A stretch of DNA of 64,000 nucleotides from Mycolicibacterium neoaurum ATCC 25795 (GTDB lineage: Bacteria > Actinomycetota > Actinomycetes > Mycobacteriales > Mycobacteriaceae), in NCBI RefSeq assembly GCF_000691525.1, contig NZ_JMDW01000003.1, positions 248,001 to 312,000 on the forward strand. Reading direction: 5' to 3'. The position numbers and the translations under genes were made by a program. Under the pieces are notes generated by a model that was given only the letters and a program-made list of their open reading frames with translations, ran no database searches and was not told the DNA's origin. Below are positions 46,301 through 55,058 of this stretch, in pieces (within the stretch, counting starts at the first letter, position 1; every line of letters begins with the position of its first letter).

Positions 46301-49300
46301 GATGCGCAATAGTTCGGCCTGTGCCGCGTCGGAGTCGGTACCGCGTAGGTCGACAGTGCGCCAACGAGGTTCGATATCGTCGAAGACCACCTGCACCGGT
46401 GATCCATCGACCAGTGTGTGCATCGCCACCCGCAGGGCAGGGTGCCGTGCGATGACCGTCCGGATTGCTTCGTGCAGGGCATCGGGGTCGAGCGGGCCAC
46501 TCAGGTGGGCGATCTGTTGGATGCGGTAGAGGTCGGTCTCCGGCTCGGTATAGGCCGAATGCAGGTACATCCCGTACTGCAGGGGCAGCAGTGGCAGGAC
46601 CGTGTCGATCGGCCCGAGGGCGGACAGTTCCGCACGGTCGGCGGCGCTGAGTTCGATGGCCGCGGAGGTGCCTGCTGTAGCGGAGTGGCTGTCGGCCACA
46701 ACACCGCGCGCGACCGTGGCCAGTGCCGCGGGTGTGGGGTGTTCGAGCACCTGCCGGGGCGTGACCGCGACGCCGCGGCCGCGTGCCAGCGATGCGACGC
46801 GGATGGCCGACATCGAGTCGCCGCCCATGGCGAAGAACTGGTCGTCGGCGCCGACGACCGCGATCCCGACCGCCGTGGCCATCGCCTCGCAGAGCACCGT
46901 CTCGAACTCGGTGCGGGGCGCGCGCCCGGCGGCGACACCGGTGAATTCCGGATCGGGCAGCGCCAGGCGATCGATCTTTCCGGTTGCGCCACGCGGCATT
47001 TCGGGAAGCTGGACCAGGGTCGCGGGGACCATGTAGTCGGGCAGCCGGCGGGCCAGCTCGGCCCGGCAGACTTCCGGGTCGACGTTGTCCTCGGCGGTGA
47101 CGTAGCCGATCAGTCGCCTGCCCCCGGCCGGGTTCTCCCGGACCGCCGCGGCGGCGTTGTGCACACCGGGTAGCGCGGCGAGGGCGGATTCGACCTCGGC
47201 GAGCTCGATGCGGAATCCGTGCAGGCTCACCTGGTCATCCGCTCGGCCCAGGTATTCGATCTGATGCTCGGGTGTCCACCTGGCGATGTCACCGGTGCGG
47301 TAGAGCCGCTCCCCGGCTCCGCCGTGCGGGTTGGCGACGAAACGTGTGGCGGTGGGTCCCGGTTGACCGACGTAGCCGCGTGCCAATTGGAGTCCGCTGA
47401 CATAGATCTCACCCGCGACGCCTGGCGGTACGACTTCCAGGTGGGGTCCCAGGATGTGAATGGTGACCCCGGGTACGGGGCGACCCAGCGATATCCGTCC
47501 GTCGTCGACGATGGCCGTCGACACATCACCGGCAACCTCGGTCGAACCGTATGAGTTGACGAGTTCGGCGTTGGGGGACACCGCCCGCAGTGCCGCCACC
47601 GTCGAGGAATCGAGTCGCTCACCGCTGCAGATCCACCGCGCGACGGAGCCGAGCCGCTCGGGGGCGGCCTCGGCGATGGCCCCGGCCAGGCTGGGGACCG
47701 CGAGTATCTGTGTGGCGCCTGCCTGTTCCATCAGTTCGGTCAGTGCGTCACCGTCGCCTGCGGTGTCGTCGTCGGCGATGACGACCAGTGCGCCGGCCAG
47801 CAGTCCGCCGAGTATCTCGGTGCTGCCGTCGATGAAACCGATGGAGCTCTTGGCGATCCGGATGTCTGCTCCGACCCGGGCCGACCATGATCGGGCGGCC
47901 CACCACAGGCGGTTGGCCAGTGCACCGTGGGTGCCGATCACTCCTTTGGGCCGCCCGGTGCTGCCCGAGGTGTAGACGACGTAGGCCGCATCGTCGGGGT
48001 CGAGCGGTGCGGTTGCGGGCGGTTGCGCACGGGCGGTGACGGGCACCGCGGGATGGTCGGACCAGTCCGGCGCACTCGCGTCGTCGATGATGATGACGCG
48101 GGGTTGCGCGTCGGACCACATGTACTGCGCACGCTGCGCCGGGTAGCGCCGGTCGATCGGCAGATACGCTGCGCCGGCGCGTAACACCGCCAGCAGCGCG
48201 ATCACCAGGTCGGTGCCGCGAGACAGTGCGATGGCGACGGTGTCACCGCGGCGCACGCCGGCTTCGGCCAGTGCGCCGGCGAGCCGGTCGGCGGCGTCGG
48301 ACAGTTCGTCGTAGCGGATCTCGTTGTCGCCGTGGCGCAGTGCGATGCTGCGGGGGGCGCGGCGCACCTGCGCGTCGAACAGTTCGGTGACGGTGGCGCG
48401 CAGTCCGGCAGGTCCGATGCCCACGGCGGACCAGCGTTCGGCGTCGTCGACGAGGGGGATGTCGCCGAGCCGGATATCGGGGTCGGCGGTCACCGCGGCG
48501 AGCGCGCCGAGTAGTCGGCGGCCGAGCAGTTCGACACCGGTGCGGTCGAAGATGTCGGTGCTGTAGATGATTCGCAGCCGGCGTCCCCCGGAGGGCAGGT
48601 CGAAGAATTCGAATGCGATATCGAATGCGGCGGGGGTGATCACGGGGTCGAGCAGGCGGCCCTGGACATCGGGGAGATCGAGGCGTTCCGGATCCGCCGG
48701 CTGCAGCGACACTATCGTCTGGAACAGTGGGTTGCGGTTCGGGGAGCGGACCGGGTTGACGGCGTCGACGATCTTCTCGAACGGGACTTCCTGATTGCTC
48801 AGCGCCGCGAACAGCGTGCGACGGCCCCGCTGCAGCAGTTCGGAGAACCGCGGATGACTGCTGAGGTCCAGCCGCAGCGGCAGCATGTTGATGAAGAAGC
48901 CGACCAGGTCGTCGAATTCCTCTTCGAGTCGGCCTGCCACCGGCGTGCCGAGCGGGATGTCGTCACCGGCACCGAGCCGGGAGAGCACCGCGGCCACCGT
49001 GCTGGAGAGCACGACGAACGGTGTGACATCGGTTGCCCGCGCGATATCTGTCACCCGTCGGGACAGCTCATCGGGTAGCGGGATCAGCACCGCATCGCCG
49101 CGGTAGTTGCGCACCTGTGGGCGTGGTCGGTCCAGCGGCAGTGCCACCTCGGCAGGGGCGCCGTCGAGCACCTCGCGCCAGTGGTCGAGCTGTTCGTCCT
49201 GCAGGCCCGGGGTCTCCAGGAGTTCGCGGTGGTAGTGCACGTAATCGTGGTATTGGGCCGAGGGCGGTTCGCCCGCGTCACCGGCACCGTCTCGGTGTGC

Positions 49301-49759
49301 GCGGTAGCTGCGTTGCAGGTCGTCGAACAGCGGGCCGATCGAGTTGCCGTCGATGGCGATGTGGTGGACAACCAGCGACAGCACGTGTTCGTCGGCCGAC
49401 ACCCGCAGCAACCGAGCGCGGAACGGGATCTCGGTGCCCAGGTCGCAGGCCCAGTTCTCCAGGTCGGCCCGCACCGTCGTCAGGTCTTCCCGGCGGCATT
49501 CGATGACCTCCAGGGCGGCGGCCTCGGGATCGACGATGGTCGGGTGGAGCCGTCCGTCGATCTCGGCGTACACCGTGCGCAACGGAACATGGCGCCGGGC
49601 AACGGCGACCACCGCGTTGTTCAGTGCGTCGACATCCAGCGGTCCCTGGAACTCGACGGCCAGTGGCACATTGTTTGCCGCAGTCGGGCCGTCCAGGCGG
49701 TACAGCGACCACAGCCGAGCCTCGCCGTAGGACGCTTCGCGCTCGTCGACAGCATGCAT
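34358..49759 (-). CDS. five-carrier nonribosomal peptide synthetase, probable hydroxamate siderophore
   Basis: 5133 residues from ATG 49759 (GGGAG about 8 nt upstream). By residue: C1 1-440 (HHIAIDG 132); A1 450-940; PCP1 945-1020; C2 1033-1475; PCP2 1500-1575, with no A domain; C3 1588-2050; A2 2065-2530, interrupted by a SAM methyltransferase (2535-2905, LEIGVGTG) and completed at 2930-2975; PCP3 2988-3060; C4 3071-3515; A3 3525-4010; PCP4 4020-4092; C5 4108-4545; A4 4555-5045; PCP5 5055-5128. There are no E, TE or reductase domains. Specificity residues by eye: A1 I-D-T-L-I-S-S-G-D-K (beta-alanine-like), A2 DMENLGLINK (recalled delta-N-hydroxyornithine code), A3 DTWDTGLVDK and A4 DAQEGGLVDK (acidic pockets, so basic amino acids). 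Probably works with the A-PCP protein as starter; an IdeR box lies 103 nt upstream. Confidence 0.93.
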   Translation of the reverse strand: MHAVDEREASYGEARLWSLYRLDGPTAANNVPLAVEFQGPLDVDALNNAVVAVARRHVPLRTVYAEIDGRLHPTIVDPEAAALEVIECRREDLTTVRADLENWACDLGTEIPFRARLLRVSADEHVLSLVVHHIAIDGNSIGPLFDDLQRSYRAHRDGAGDAGEPPSAQYHDYVHYHRELLETPGLQDEQLDHWREVLDGAPAEVALPLDRPRPQVRNYRGDAVLIPLPDELSRRVTDIARATDVTPFVVLSSTVAAVLSRLGAGDDIPLGTPVAGRLEEEFDDLVGFFINMLPLRLDLSSHPRFSELLQRGRRTLFAALSNQEVPFEKIVDAVNPVRSPNRNPLFQTIVSLQPADPERLDLPDVQGRLLDPVITPAAFDIAFEFFDLPSGGRRLRIIYSTDIFDRTGVELLGRRLLGALAAVTADPDIRLGDIPLVDDAERWSAVGIGPAGLRATVTELFDAQVRRAPRSIALRHGDNEIRYDELSDAADRLAGALAEAGVRRGDTVAIALSRGTDLVIALLAVLRAGAAYLPIDRRYPAQRAQYMWSDAQPRVIIIDDASAPDWSDHPAVPVTARAQPPATAPLDPDDAAYVVYTSGSTGRPKGVIGTHGALANRLWWAARSWSARVGADIRIAKSSIGFIDGSTEILGGLLAGALVVIADDDTAGDGDALTELMEQAGATQILAVPSLAGAIAEAAPERLGSVARWICSGERLDSSTVAALRAVSPNAELVNSYGSTEVAGDVSTAIVDDGRISLGRPVPGVTIHILGPHLEVVPPGVAGEIYVSGLQLARGYVGQPGPTATRFVANPHGGAGERLYRTGDIARWTPEHQIEYLGRADDQVSLHGFRIELAEVESALAALPGVHNAAAAVRENPAGGRRLIGYVTAEDNVDPEVCRAELARRLPDYMVPATLVQLPEMPRGATGKIDRLALPDPEFTGVAAGRAPRTEFETVLCEAMATAVGIAVVGADDQFFAMGGDSMSAIRVASLARGRGVAVTPRQVLEHPTPAALATVARGVVADSHSATAGTSAAIELSAADRAELSALGPIDTVLPLLPLQYGMYLHSAYTEPETDLYRIQQIAHLSGPLDPDALHEAIRTVIARHPALRVAMHTLVDGSPVQVVFDDIEPRWRTVDLRGTDSDAAQAELLRIAATEQAAPLPLDRAPLLRHVLVSLADDDHRLVQSMHHIVADGWSLSSMFDEIARVHNAIVAGSSPDIAVDGFADFVAQTERRAENSSRAWETILAEVRPTLLAGTDSRAVASQDHRDVTASLSRARTERLYAAARHAGVTAATVVHAAWGLVLGRRLGIDRVVFGSLVSGRGTGHPGVESIVGLLINTVPVPLSWQPTDSLGSVAARLQEQQNRVLEAQHARLTDLTRSAGTRTLFDSVVVMENFPDTGATDGARNALTYRGFDGSSVKTDYPVALVADAAADLELRLDYEPGLIGAAPAGDLLDDVVTILEAFAADPAATIAALPPVHAVAATTTTATVSAGAPAPTADAAVVAQLAGLYTDLLGVPAGADDDFFTLGGDSVLVIRLAGRARRSGLPLKPQVVFAHRTPAAVAAALAAESETRASTPVADGPLLELSAAERDRVAAATERTVVDVWPLSPLQAGIYFQARYAENAAVYILQNVIELRDNVDIAAMQWAYALVLERNPVLRSGFVADDLPHPVAFIAGDPSCRVQLVDLSEGDRDSAVTDTQRLIEQDRHVPFDMTAPPLSRLTVIRRRGGDALILSCHVLLMDGWSRELLMRDLLSAYAMATQGRLSPPRGPAHGYQDYLRWLGAQDSTAAADYWAHVHDGLTEPTLLLPEAAGAEPAMTSRVDLQLSDDCAHALRETAQKLGVTLNALLTTALGIVLGYETGRDDVVFGTTVAGRPTEVDGSDAVIGLFLNTVPVRLRLDPGASVADTVRGAQSDRLRSLDHEFLGLGDIQRAVADAHRGSGLLAGGGALFDNLFVLQNFWSDEAFADAESEFGILRHDTFDASHYPLTWVVAPGDTLAVKLEYRPDFVTESAARRLLDRYRTVVEFLSTRPDATLCSVAVQLPDERDGRADRSRWAHHEVPDLTIAEMLADYTDGDSTALVYGSSSVTRTELDQRVSRLAGLLAAEGITGEDTVALAIPRSIDTVVALFAVLRAGAAYLPLELDYPDERLAVMLDDARPRILLTTTAVRERIEAITPPDCLRITLDDAEIHSALDALPPSWTGERPTPDRPAYVIYTSGSTGKPKGVVTPYRGLTNMHFNHREAIFAPAIAKAGGRRLRIAHTVSFAFDMSWEELLWLVEGHEVHICDEVLRRDAAALVAYCRAHLIDVINVTPTYAQLLFEEGLLDDGAHHPVLVLLGGEAVPPSVWDRLRDDPTTYGYNLYGPTEYTINTLGGGTDDSAEPTVGQPIWNTDAHILDPWLRPVADGRPGELYIAGAGLARGYAHRFGLTAQRFVANPYPTATAPAGTRMYRTGDLVRRGADGNIEFLGRTDEQVKIRGHRVELGDVESAIVAHPGAAQAAVIATDDPRVPGTQRLVAYLVPAAIPEDDRTAAESAHVGEWEQIYSDEYSTISTAVFVEDYAGWDSSYDGAPIPFEEMSEWRATTVAAIAGLSPARILEIGVGTGLLLGQLAPRVDEYWGTDLAAPVIEALSNELRSDPELSDRIHLTVAPADRLGEIPAGHFDVVVINSVIQYFPSVRYLADVIESAARHLRPGGALFIGDVRNRLLLDTFHTAIALSRSAAEGTDAEQVRRAAERGVELEKELLLEPDFFVALAHRLGLTAEIRLKTGAFHNELTRHRYDVILRAGTPVAPANRPVLHWPGDLEAVKAALTEAGSDGLRVTAIPNGRLAGEIAATAHLAAGDIAGARTALRNPAGIDPSQLYTLADETGWTVRLTWHPGDPALMDAVFTPTDEPLGDLYARATVDRPLEELGNNPAGARERAAALSALRRHLRDTLPDYMVPSAFIALDRIPLTDNGKLDVRALPDADAAAPVSASRAAQNPVEELLAELFAEVLGVDEVGVEDNFFDIGGHSLLTIRLMSRVRSAMGAELTIRDVFDAPTVAQLATKLRLDGPTRPELTTAKRPDRLPLSAGQERLFVLEQLGETGAAYNYPLTFRLRGPLDTDAFTAALTDVVDRHEVLRTVFTTHDGTPHQTILPAGARVPVTVLDCDEAAVGGLVDTAANHRFDLNTDIPLRATVLRLAEDDHVIALILHHIAVDEWSDAPLLDDLAIAYRARRAGQAPAWSPLPLQYADYALWQQNLLSSVADEQTAFWTATLAGAPDELALPADRPRPAKPSGAGSTLQLDLPASVVAGLRRMTGEHQVSTVMCFHAAVAALLYRLGAGEDIVVGTPVAGRTEAELNPLVGFFVNTVVLRVDVSGNPTFVELLDRVRDVDLAAFDHQDLPFDRVVEALNPPRAAGRNPLFQTFVGYHYRDDATADVLNLPTEWLSPNVTAAMFDLGFTLIDNIARGQMTVLAEFATDLFDSDTVERITERLLALLTQVVAEPTIRIADSAVFLPGERQWLDTVSSGPVAPVSPDDLATMVIRQALRSPDAVAVRGDEADTALTYAELDEWSRRLAAELAGEGAGPGTLIGVALPRSVELIVALVAIARCGAAFLPLDSDFPADRLQFMLDDAQPVTVLRDSTRIRAARHGESTTGTARSESPARGEHWAYVLYTSGTTGRPKGVPVPHRAIANRIAWLQEAYPLSVTDRMLVKTPISFDTSVWEVFWPLSVGATLVLARPGGHREPRYLAETIAAHGVTAVDFVPSVLELFLDELDVDTDHSADLSSLTRVTVGGEALSRELAERTARRLGVPLHNLYGPTEAAVDVLGWTADDGPVAIGVPGANVRVHVLDGRLRPTPPGIPGELYLAGVQLADGYLGRPALTAERFVADPWGPAGARMYRTGDVVRWRPDGQLEYRGRDDDQIKVRGVRIEPGEIEAVLARHPAVSSVRVLLRAGALVAYYVCAGADSPTAEQLRRLGAQSLPMHMVPAAFVELDALPVTATGKLDRDALPAPQPSPGCGRPPVTPTQVTICELVGDVLGVEAVSIDDDFFALGGHSLSAIRLLGRIRAVLDVELSLRELFDAPTVAELSTRIDQDSGVAAVRPALGARPRPDRVPLSPGQSSMRLHYALEGPNPTYNVPMVWRVDGRFDIATLELALHDVVGRHEILRTIYPDRDGVFEPRVLDPAEVDLQVELIADHELRDAARYCFRLDEEIPVKVYLVARGAESVLLVNIHHIATDEWSDEPLLRDLRTAYESRRAGLAPQWPQLSLQYADYALWHAELLDGVAEEQLQYWREALAGVPEETGLPTDHPRLPTNTFRGGTVTTSLPPETVGALRALARDSQSTMFMVAHSAVVTLLNRMGSGDDIVVGTPVSGRSDVLLHDQIGYFLNTVVLRSQVRGRQTFAELLSDNRAGVLRAFDHQDIPFDRIVKEVNPIRVRGQHPLFQIMMMYLVSGDTERIEIDGMTLTADEVDTGTAKFDLSIDFVEHADESVTLTMEYNADLFEASTIDALLARLVAVLDRVSQDANIRLSDIDMLIDPEPDRIAGWEHGTELTTPAATLTALFEAQVRATPGALAIIDGARELTFDEVNRRANRLARHAIARGLGADDIAALDLARSADVLIAILAVHKAGGAYLALDAEYPSERIAHMLADARPVLTITAETMADADGDQTLSDADVTDAERRTPTHPDHAAYLIYTSGSTGKPKGVIVPQRSIVNLFASHRERLYRPTMATAGRDQLRVGHAWSFAFDASWQPQLWLYDGHTICLVSDETRRDPALLATQLDDQRFDFIELTPSMFDSVARAGAVRDGVCRLSAIGVGGEAVPPELWAELGAMPGTRAYNLYGPTETTVDALVAEPDGSLEPKIGTPVSNSTVYVLDQGLRRVPPGVRGELYVAGAGLARGYLGQSANTAQRFVADPYRDGERMYRTGDLVSWSVDGQLVYHGRADEQVKIRGYRVELGEIESALRAVPDVADAAVVARHDTANHAVLVGYAVRAPGCAPDPAELNRQLSTRLPAYMVPASVVLVEAIPLLPNGKLNRAALPMPDLAAAPAVPPRNDLEAALCDAVAAVIGCADIGIHDDFFERGGDSVATMRLVAAAHAAGIAVSARQIFEHRTVAELATVAELSAEMNR

Positions 49760-49861
49760 GTATGCGCTCCCGGGTCTGGTGGTAGAGGGCGGCTCACCGA
49801 TGCGAAGTGCACCCACGCAGGGCCGATAGCGCACCGGGCACCGGACGTCTTTCTACTGACG

Positions 49862-49880
49862 GCAGCTTAGGCTAACTTAA
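49862..49880. promoter_or_regulatory. IdeR/DtxR-type iron box in the NRPS divergent promoter
   Basis: GCAGCTTAGGCTAACTTAA matches TTAGGTTAGGCTAACCTAA at 15 of 19 positions, with an intact TTAGGCTAAC core. It lies 103 nt upstream of the NRPS start and 73 nt upstream of the A-PCP start, so it can control both transcripts. Confidence 0.8.
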
Positions 49881-49952
49881 CTTGCCGTGGGATAGTCTCT
49901 GCGGGCGGCGACGCCAGCAAGGTCTGCATTTGCGAAGGAGACGCACGAAACG

Positions 49953-51776
49953 ATGGCCGAACAGGTACTCCATCACATGTTCTGGCGCCACGCCGAGCGG
50001 CTTCCGGGTTCCCTCGCACTGTCGCATGTGACCGAGGCGGGGCGGTCTGAACTGAGCTATGTCGAACTGGAGAAGGCATCCCGTCGGCTGGCCGACGCCC
50101 TCACCGATGCCGGTCTGCAGCCGCAGACGCCCGTGGTGATCATCGCCGATCGCGGCCCGTCGATGGTCATCGCGATGTTCGGAACACTCACCGCTGGTGG
50201 CGTTTTCGTCGTCGCCAACCCGGCGCACCCCGTCGACCGGGTTCGGCATGTCATCAGTGCGGCACGGCCAGGGGCCATCCTGATCGACGATGACGCGCCG
50301 CAGGAGCACCGCAGGCTCGTCAAGGACGAGTTCGCTCACCTGCCGCAACTGTCGACCACCCCCGCCGCTTCGACGTCCACGCGATTCGACCGACCCGATG
50401 TGACCTGCAACGATCCTGCATATATCGCGTTCACCTCCGGATCCACGGGTTTGCCCAAGGGCATCCCGCACCGGCATGCCACGCTGCAGCAGTTCGTCGA
50501 CTGGCAGGCGGTGGCGTTCGGGGTGTCCGCGGGCAGCCGGGTCGCGGCGCTGGCGCCACCCGGGTTCGACGTGTCGTTCTGTGAGATCTTCGGGGCGTTG
50601 ACCCGCGGTGCATCCGTCCATTCGGTCTCCGATGAGATCCGCAATGATCCCGCCGCGCTGGCGCAGTGGCTGCGGACAGAACGTATTTCGCTGCTGCAGA
50701 TCGTGTCTGGGCACTGGGCCACGTTGCTCGCGGAGATCGAACAGACCGGTGCCGACCTGCCGCAGCTTGCCACCGTCCTGTTCGTCGGCGAGGCCCTGTC
50801 ACCGTCGGTGGTCGCGCGATCGCGTCAGCTGCTCTCACCCACCACGAAACTGGTCAACGTCTACGGCCCCACCGAGGTGGTGGCGGCGACCTTCTACCCG
50901 ATCGGGGAGCTGCCCGCCGACCTGGGCACCGTCCCGATCGGGCACGCCATTCCCGGCCGGACGGTCACCCTGCGTGATCAGGACGGGAACGTGGGCGACG
51001 AGGGCGAGATCTGCATCGCCAGTTCCTATCTGGCCAAGGGATATCTGAACGATGACGCGGCGACCGAGAATCGTTTCGTCACCGTGCCCGATACCGGCGA
51101 GGTGATCTACCGCACCGGCGACGTCGCGCGCCGATTATCCGGCGGGGAGCTGCTTTTCCTCGGCCGCACCGACAATCAGGTGAAGATCAATGGTCAGCGC
51201 GTCGAGTTGGAGGATGTGGAAGCCGCGGTCATGAACACCGGTGCGGTGCTCGCGGCCGCCGCCGACGTGCGGACCTCGCCGACCGGGGCGACCACCCTGG
51301 TGGTCTTCGCCGTGGCACAGCGGGCGGACGATTTCGATCCCGAGTCCGTCAGGGAACAACTCGCCGCCGCCCTGCCCGCGTACATGGTCCCCTCGACCGT
51401 CATCGCGGTAGCGCACCTGCCGCGCAACGCCAACGGCAAGATCGACCGGCCCGCGGTGGCGCAGCTGGCCGTAGGGGAGCCCCACCAGGACGACGGCGAC
51501 CAACCCACCGGTGAGGTGGAGGTGGCCATCGCCCAGATCTGGCAGGACCTGCTCAAACAGCAGGGCATCTCACGGTCGGCGAACCTGTTCCGGATCGGTG
51601 GAGATTCCCTGGTGGCCACCCGGATCCTGTCGCGGGTGCGCAAACAGTTCGGGGTGCGCATCAGCCTGGGCACGTTCATCGATGATCCGACGATCCAGGG
51701 TCTGGCCATCGCCGCGGCATCGGCCCCGGCCAGTCCGGTGATCGGCGGTACGGCGGGGGTGCGCGCCGCGCGATGA
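49953..51776 (+). CDS. stand-alone adenylation-carrier (A-PCP) protein, probable starter module
   Basis: 607 residues with RBS GAAGGAG. A domain at about 1-500: core A3 FTSGSTGLPKG (160-170), A5 NVYGPTE, A7 YRTGDVAR, A8 FLGRTDNQVKINGQRVE and A10 NGKID. PCP at about 515-590 with the phosphopantetheine Ser in RIGGDSLVA. By-eye pocket: D206-V-C-Q-L-V-V-A-A-K. Asp206, the alpha-amino-group anchor, is present, so an alpha-amino acid is activated rather than an aryl acid or beta-amino acid; the code matches none I know. Free A-PCP proteins such as NovH and NikP1 hold an amino acid while a tailoring oxygenase hydroxylates its beta carbon. The next gene is such an oxygenase, joined by ATGA. Confidence 0.92.
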   Translation: MAEQVLHHMFWRHAERLPGSLALSHVTEAGRSELSYVELEKASRRLADALTDAGLQPQTPVVIIADRGPSMVIAMFGTLTAGGVFVVANPAHPVDRVRHVISAARPGAILIDDDAPQEHRRLVKDEFAHLPQLSTTPAASTSTRFDRPDVTCNDPAYIAFTSGSTGLPKGIPHRHATLQQFVDWQAVAFGVSAGSRVAALAPPGFDVSFCEIFGALTRGASVHSVSDEIRNDPAALAQWLRTERISLLQIVSGHWATLLAEIEQTGADLPQLATVLFVGEALSPSVVARSRQLLSPTTKLVNVYGPTEVVAATFYPIGELPADLGTVPIGHAIPGRTVTLRDQDGNVGDEGEICIASSYLAKGYLNDDAATENRFVTVPDTGEVIYRTGDVARRLSGGELLFLGRTDNQVKINGQRVELEDVEAAVMNTGAVLAAAADVRTSPTGATTLVVFAVAQRADDFDPESVREQLAAALPAYMVPSTVIAVAHLPRNANGKIDRPAVAQLAVGEPHQDDGDQPTGEVEVAIAQIWQDLLKQQGISRSANLFRIGGDSLVATRILSRVRKQFGVRISLGTFIDDPTIQGLAIAAASAPASPVIGGTAGVRAAR

Positions 51777-52819
51777 ACTTCTCCCTGATGTTTTTCGCCA
51801 GCCTGGCCACCGGTGACGCCCAACGGCACTACCAGCTGCTCCTGGATGCCGCGCGGATCGCCGACCGACAGGGTTTCGCCGGAATCTGGACCCCCGAGCG
51901 ACATTTCGACGAATTCGGTGGTGTCTTCCCGAACCCGGTCGTCACGAATGCGGCGCTGGCCGCGGTGACCGAGAACATTCAGTTGCGGGCGGGCAGCGTC
52001 ATCTCGCCGTTGCACGATGCGCTGCTGATCGCCGAGGACTGGTCGATGATCGACAACCTGTCCGGCGGCCGGGCCGCGGTGTCCTTCGGCTCCGGGTGGA
52101 ATCCGAATGACTTCGCCCTGGCGCCCGCGCAGTACGGCGGTCGCAAGGACCTGATGTGGGAACAGATCGACACGGTGCACGCGCTGTGGCGCGGGCAGCG
52201 GATCCGGCGGACCAACGGCGTCGGCGCGCAGGTCGAGGTCGAGCTGACCCCGCGGCCGGTGCAACCCCAGTTGCCGGTGTGGATCACCACCGGGGGCACC
52301 GCCGAGACGTTCGTGCGCGCCGGCGCCGCGGGAGCGAACCTGCTGACCCATATGATCACCCAGGATTTCGCGGAGCTGGCCGAGCTGATCGGCCAGTATC
52401 GCCAGGCCCGGCGGTCGGCCGGTCACGATCCCGAAACCGGTTGCGTCACCGTCATGTTGCACACCTTCGTCGGTGCGGACGCCGACCATGCACGAGCGGT
52501 GGCCGCCGCGCCGTTGCGCCACTACCTGGGTTCGGCCCTGCAGCTCGACATCAAGGCGGCGGCCGCATCGGCCGACGGTGACGGCTATGACGACGACATC
52601 CTCGACGAACTCCTCGACCTGCGCGTCGAACGGTACTTCGACGGTGTGGGCCTGCTCGGCGATATCGATCAATGCGTCGATGTCGCTGGACGATTCGCCG
52701 GGATCGGTGTCGACGATATCGCCTGCCTTGTCGATTTCGGCGTCGACGCCCACGAGGCCCTGGGAAGTATCGAACGGCTCGCCACCGTCAAAGACCGTTG
52801 TTCCGCGGCGGCTCGCTGA
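51773..52819 (+). CDS. MupA-type FMN luciferase-like monooxygenase
   Basis: 348 residues, start overlapping the A-PCP stop (ATGA). NFSLMFFASLATGDAQRHYQLLLDAARIADRQGFAGIWTPERHF and LRAGSVISPLHDALLIAEDWSMIDNLSGGRAAVSFGSGWNPNDF are the hallmarks of the natural-product LLM subfamily that includes the mupirocin enzyme MupA, which hydroxylates a carrier-bound acyl chain at the beta position. The close link to the A-PCP gene suggests beta-hydroxylation of the carrier-bound starter amino acid; this is inference. Co-transcribed with the ammonia-lyase-like gene after 45 nt. Confidence 0.9.
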   Translation: MNFSLMFFASLATGDAQRHYQLLLDAARIADRQGFAGIWTPERHFDEFGGVFPNPVVTNAALAAVTENIQLRAGSVISPLHDALLIAEDWSMIDNLSGGRAAVSFGSGWNPNDFALAPAQYGGRKDLMWEQIDTVHALWRGQRIRRTNGVGAQVEVELTPRPVQPQLPVWITTGGTAETFVRAGAAGANLLTHMITQDFAELAELIGQYRQARRSAGHDPETGCVTVMLHTFVGADADHARAVAAAPLRHYLGSALQLDIKAAAASADGDGYDDDILDELLDLRVERYFDGVGLLGDIDQCVDVAGRFAGIGVDDIACLVDFGVDAHEALGSIERLATVKDRCSAAAR

Positions 52820-52864
52820 ATCAGCGGCTGCCGCGCCACCATCGAACATCAGAAAGACGAAGTG

Positions 52865-54385
52865 ATGACAGAAACTCGTAGTATCTCGCTGGACTTCTAT
52901 CGCCTCGACGATATCGCCGATATCGTCGACAACGCACAGGAACTCACTCTCGACGGCGAGGTGCAGGAGTGCATCGGCCGCGGTGCGGATTACATTGCCA
53001 GCATCGCGGGCGAGGACCGCCACATCTACGGGATCAACACCGGATTCGGCTCGCTGTGCGTGCGGCGCATCGAGGAACACGAGCAGTCCGAACTGCAGCA
53101 CCGCCACCTGCTGTCGCATGCCTGCGGGGTGGGAGAGCCGATGCCCGCGCGGATCAGCCGGATCACCACGGTCATCAAGCTGCTCACCTTCCGCAGCGGC
53201 TACTGCGGTATCACGCCGAACACCGTCAACCGCATGCTCGACTTCTGGGGCCGCGGCATCGTGCCGGCCATCCCCAAGAAGGGAACCGTCGGTGCCAGTG
53301 GCGATCTCGCGCCGTTGGCGCATCTGGCCCTGCCGCTGATCGGCGAAGGGAAGGTCTACTACCGGGGCGAACTCGTCGACGCCGCCACGATGCTAGCGGG
53401 CGAGGGCTTCGAGCCGCTGCGGCTGCGCCCCAAGGAGGGGCTGGCGCTGACCAATGGCGTGCAGTACATCAACGCGATCGCCGTCGACTGCCTGCTGCGT
53501 GCCCGCACCCTGATCCGGTTCGCAGATCTTGTGACGGCGTTGAGCATTCAGGGCTTCAGCACCGCCAAGAGCTTCTACCAACCGCTGCTGGAGAAGACCT
53601 GGCGGCACCCCGAGCGCGTCACGGTCGCCAAGAACCTCGAGACATTGCTGGAGGGCAGCAACCACCACGAGCTGCCACAGTGCAATATCGCCCACGAAGA
53701 TCCGTACTCGTATCGCTGTGTGCCGCAGGTGCATGCCGCGGCGCGTCAGGCGATCAACTTCGCCACCCAGATCATCGAGCAGGAATGCAACACCGTCTCG
53801 GACAATCCGGTCTTCTTCTACGAGGAGGGCACCGAACTGTGCGCGGGTAACCTGCACGGCGCCTCGTCGGCGATGGTGATGGACCTGCTGGCGATCGCGT
53901 TGACGGATCTGTCGAGCATCTCCGAACGCCGCACCTACCAACTGCTCTCCGGCCAGCACGGCCTGCCGGACTATCTGGTGGCCAAGCCCGGCCTGGATTC
54001 CGGGCTGATGATCCCGCAGTACACCTCGGCCGCCCTGGTCAACGAGAACAAGGTGCTCTCGGCCCCGGCCAGTGTCGACACCATCGCCACCTGCCAGCTG
54101 CAGGAGGACCATGTGAGCATGGGCGGGACGTCGGCCTACAAGCTGATGCAGGTCATCGACAACCTGACCTACATTCTGGGTATCGAGTTGCTGACCGCCG
54201 CGCAGGCCATCGACCTGAACGAGGGGCTGCGGCTCTCACCGGAGACGGCGAAGCTGTTCAACGAGTTCCGCTCCGAGGTGAGCCATCTGGACCAGGACCG
54301 CTACCAGCACCCCGATATCGAGAAGGCGCGGCAGTTCGTCGAGCAGCGCGCGCGGCGGTGGTGTGACGAGCTGGCGGTGCAGTGA
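52865..54385 (+). CDS. MIO-type aromatic amino acid ammonia-lyase (histidine ammonia-lyase-like)
   Basis: 506 residues from ATG 52865 (GTG 52862 also possible). The MIO prosthetic group would form from A144-S145-G146 in the GASGDLAPLAH motif. The catalytic Tyr region YGINTGFG is present. Selectivity positions look histidine-like: S84-H85 where tyrosine lyases have HL and phenylalanine lyases FL, and E414 in QEDHVSMGG as in HutH. It departs from classic HutH at GNLH (usually GNFH) and EDPYSYR (usually QDPYSxR). No other hut genes (urocanase, imidazolonepropionase) are nearby, so ordinary histidine breakdown is unlikely; a role in supplying or modifying the siderophore's histidine-type unit is inferred. 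An aminomutase reaction is possible. Confidence 0.9.
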   Translation: MTETRSISLDFYRLDDIADIVDNAQELTLDGEVQECIGRGADYIASIAGEDRHIYGINTGFGSLCVRRIEEHEQSELQHRHLLSHACGVGEPMPARISRITTVIKLLTFRSGYCGITPNTVNRMLDFWGRGIVPAIPKKGTVGASGDLAPLAHLALPLIGEGKVYYRGELVDAATMLAGEGFEPLRLRPKEGLALTNGVQYINAIAVDCLLRARTLIRFADLVTALSIQGFSTAKSFYQPLLEKTWRHPERVTVAKNLETLLEGSNHHELPQCNIAHEDPYSYRCVPQVHAAARQAINFATQIIEQECNTVSDNPVFFYEEGTELCAGNLHGASSAMVMDLLAIALTDLSSISERRTYQLLSGQHGLPDYLVAKPGLDSGLMIPQYTSAALVNENKVLSAPASVDTIATCQLQEDHVSMGGTSAYKLMQVIDNLTYILGIELLTAAQAIDLNEGLRLSPETAKLFNEFRSEVSHLDQDRYQHPDIEKARQFVEQRARRWCDELAVQ

Positions 54386-54398
54386 CCGAAGCGGGTCG

Positions 54399-54851
54399 CT
54401 ACACCGCAAAGATGCCGGCGGTCGAGATTTCGAATCCCCGGCCATTGGCGGTGCAGGTCATCCCCGACTCCTCCGACAGGCAGGTGAACGGCCCGAGCGT
54501 TGCGCTCTGGCCATAGGCGAGGACGCCCTGATCTGTGGGCCCGTCACTGCCGCAGGTCGGGCCGGTGCAGACGTCCGTCAGCGACCCATCGGCGCGGATT
54601 TGTACGCTCTGTAGTGGTTGCTGGGACATGCAGTAGACCCCGTCCGGCATAGATTCCGCGCCTGCAGCGGCGGGGGCGCGTCCGAAGTTGATTTCGCATT
54701 GGATGTTGCCCGTCGGCGACCTGAAGAACTGAACGTGCGCGTCGTCCGCCCCGGAGTAAGGATTGGCGGCGGCGTGCGGCGCGAACGTCGCCAGCCCCAT
54801 CACCGTCATTAGGAGCGACATCCCGATTCGCGCGCCGACAACCTTCTTCAT
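54399..54851 (-). CDS. secreted six-cysteine mycobacterial protein (DUF6636-like)
   Basis: 150 residues from ATG 54851 (MKKVVGARIGMSLLMTVMG) with a Sec signal peptide cut near AANPYSG. The mature part has FFRSPTGNIQCEINF, GVYCMSQQ, DVCTGPTCGS, GPFTCLSEESGMTCTANGRGF: six cysteines that could form three disulfides. The pattern matches a small actinobacterial secreted family without known function. Convergent with the ammonia-lyase gene and separate from the siderophore transcript. Confidence 0.75.
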   Translation of the reverse strand: MKKVVGARIGMSLLMTVMGLATFAPHAAANPYSGADDAHVQFFRSPTGNIQCEINFGRAPAAAGAESMPDGVYCMSQQPLQSVQIRADGSLTDVCTGPTCGSDGPTDQGVLAYGQSATLGPFTCLSEESGMTCTANGRGFEISTAGIFAV

Positions 54852-54985
54852 CGTGGGAGCATAGGCACAGCGGACGCGGTGCAACTCCCGATTCCGTGCA
54901 CTTCGCCGATTGTTGGCTTGTGTCGCGGACGACTCCGCTACCGCGTAGGTCGACGGCCATGCCAAGGTCTCGCAGTATCCCAGAG

Positions 54986-55058
54986 TGCCCCCGGCAGGAT
55001 TCGAACCTGCGACACCGGCTTTAGGAGAGCCGTGCTCTATCCCCTGAGCTACGGGGGC
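54986..55058 (-). tRNA. tRNA-Arg (anticodon CCU)
   Basis: A 73-nt cloverleaf read on the minus strand: acceptor GCCCCCG pairs with CGGGGGC plus discriminator A; D arm GCTCAGGGGATAGAGC; anticodon stem CGGCT/AGCCG with loop CTCCTAA giving anticodon CCU; T loop GTTCGAAT. CCA is not encoded. Confidence 0.95.

Noticed and set aside
45335..46663. Epimerisation domain at NRPS residues 1033-1475
   Set aside because: The active site is followed by GWS rather than the HHxxxDxxSW of E domains and the start [11 protein letters not shown] is of condensation type; called C2.
51194..53323. 709-codon open frame on the minus strand spanning three genes
   Set aside because: It runs opposite the A-PCP, monooxygenase and ammonia-lyase genes, all of which have clear family motifs and good starts; the frame is open only because of high GC codon bias.
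52865..54385. Histidine utilisation (hut) operon
   Set aside because: Only the ammonia-lyase homologue is present; urocanase, imidazolonepropionase and later enzymes are absent, and the gene sits behind an NRPS oxygenase gene.
54986..55058. tRNA as an attachment site for an integrated element
   Set aside because: No integrase gene is nearby and no repeat of the tRNA 3' end was noticed flanking the siderophore cluster.
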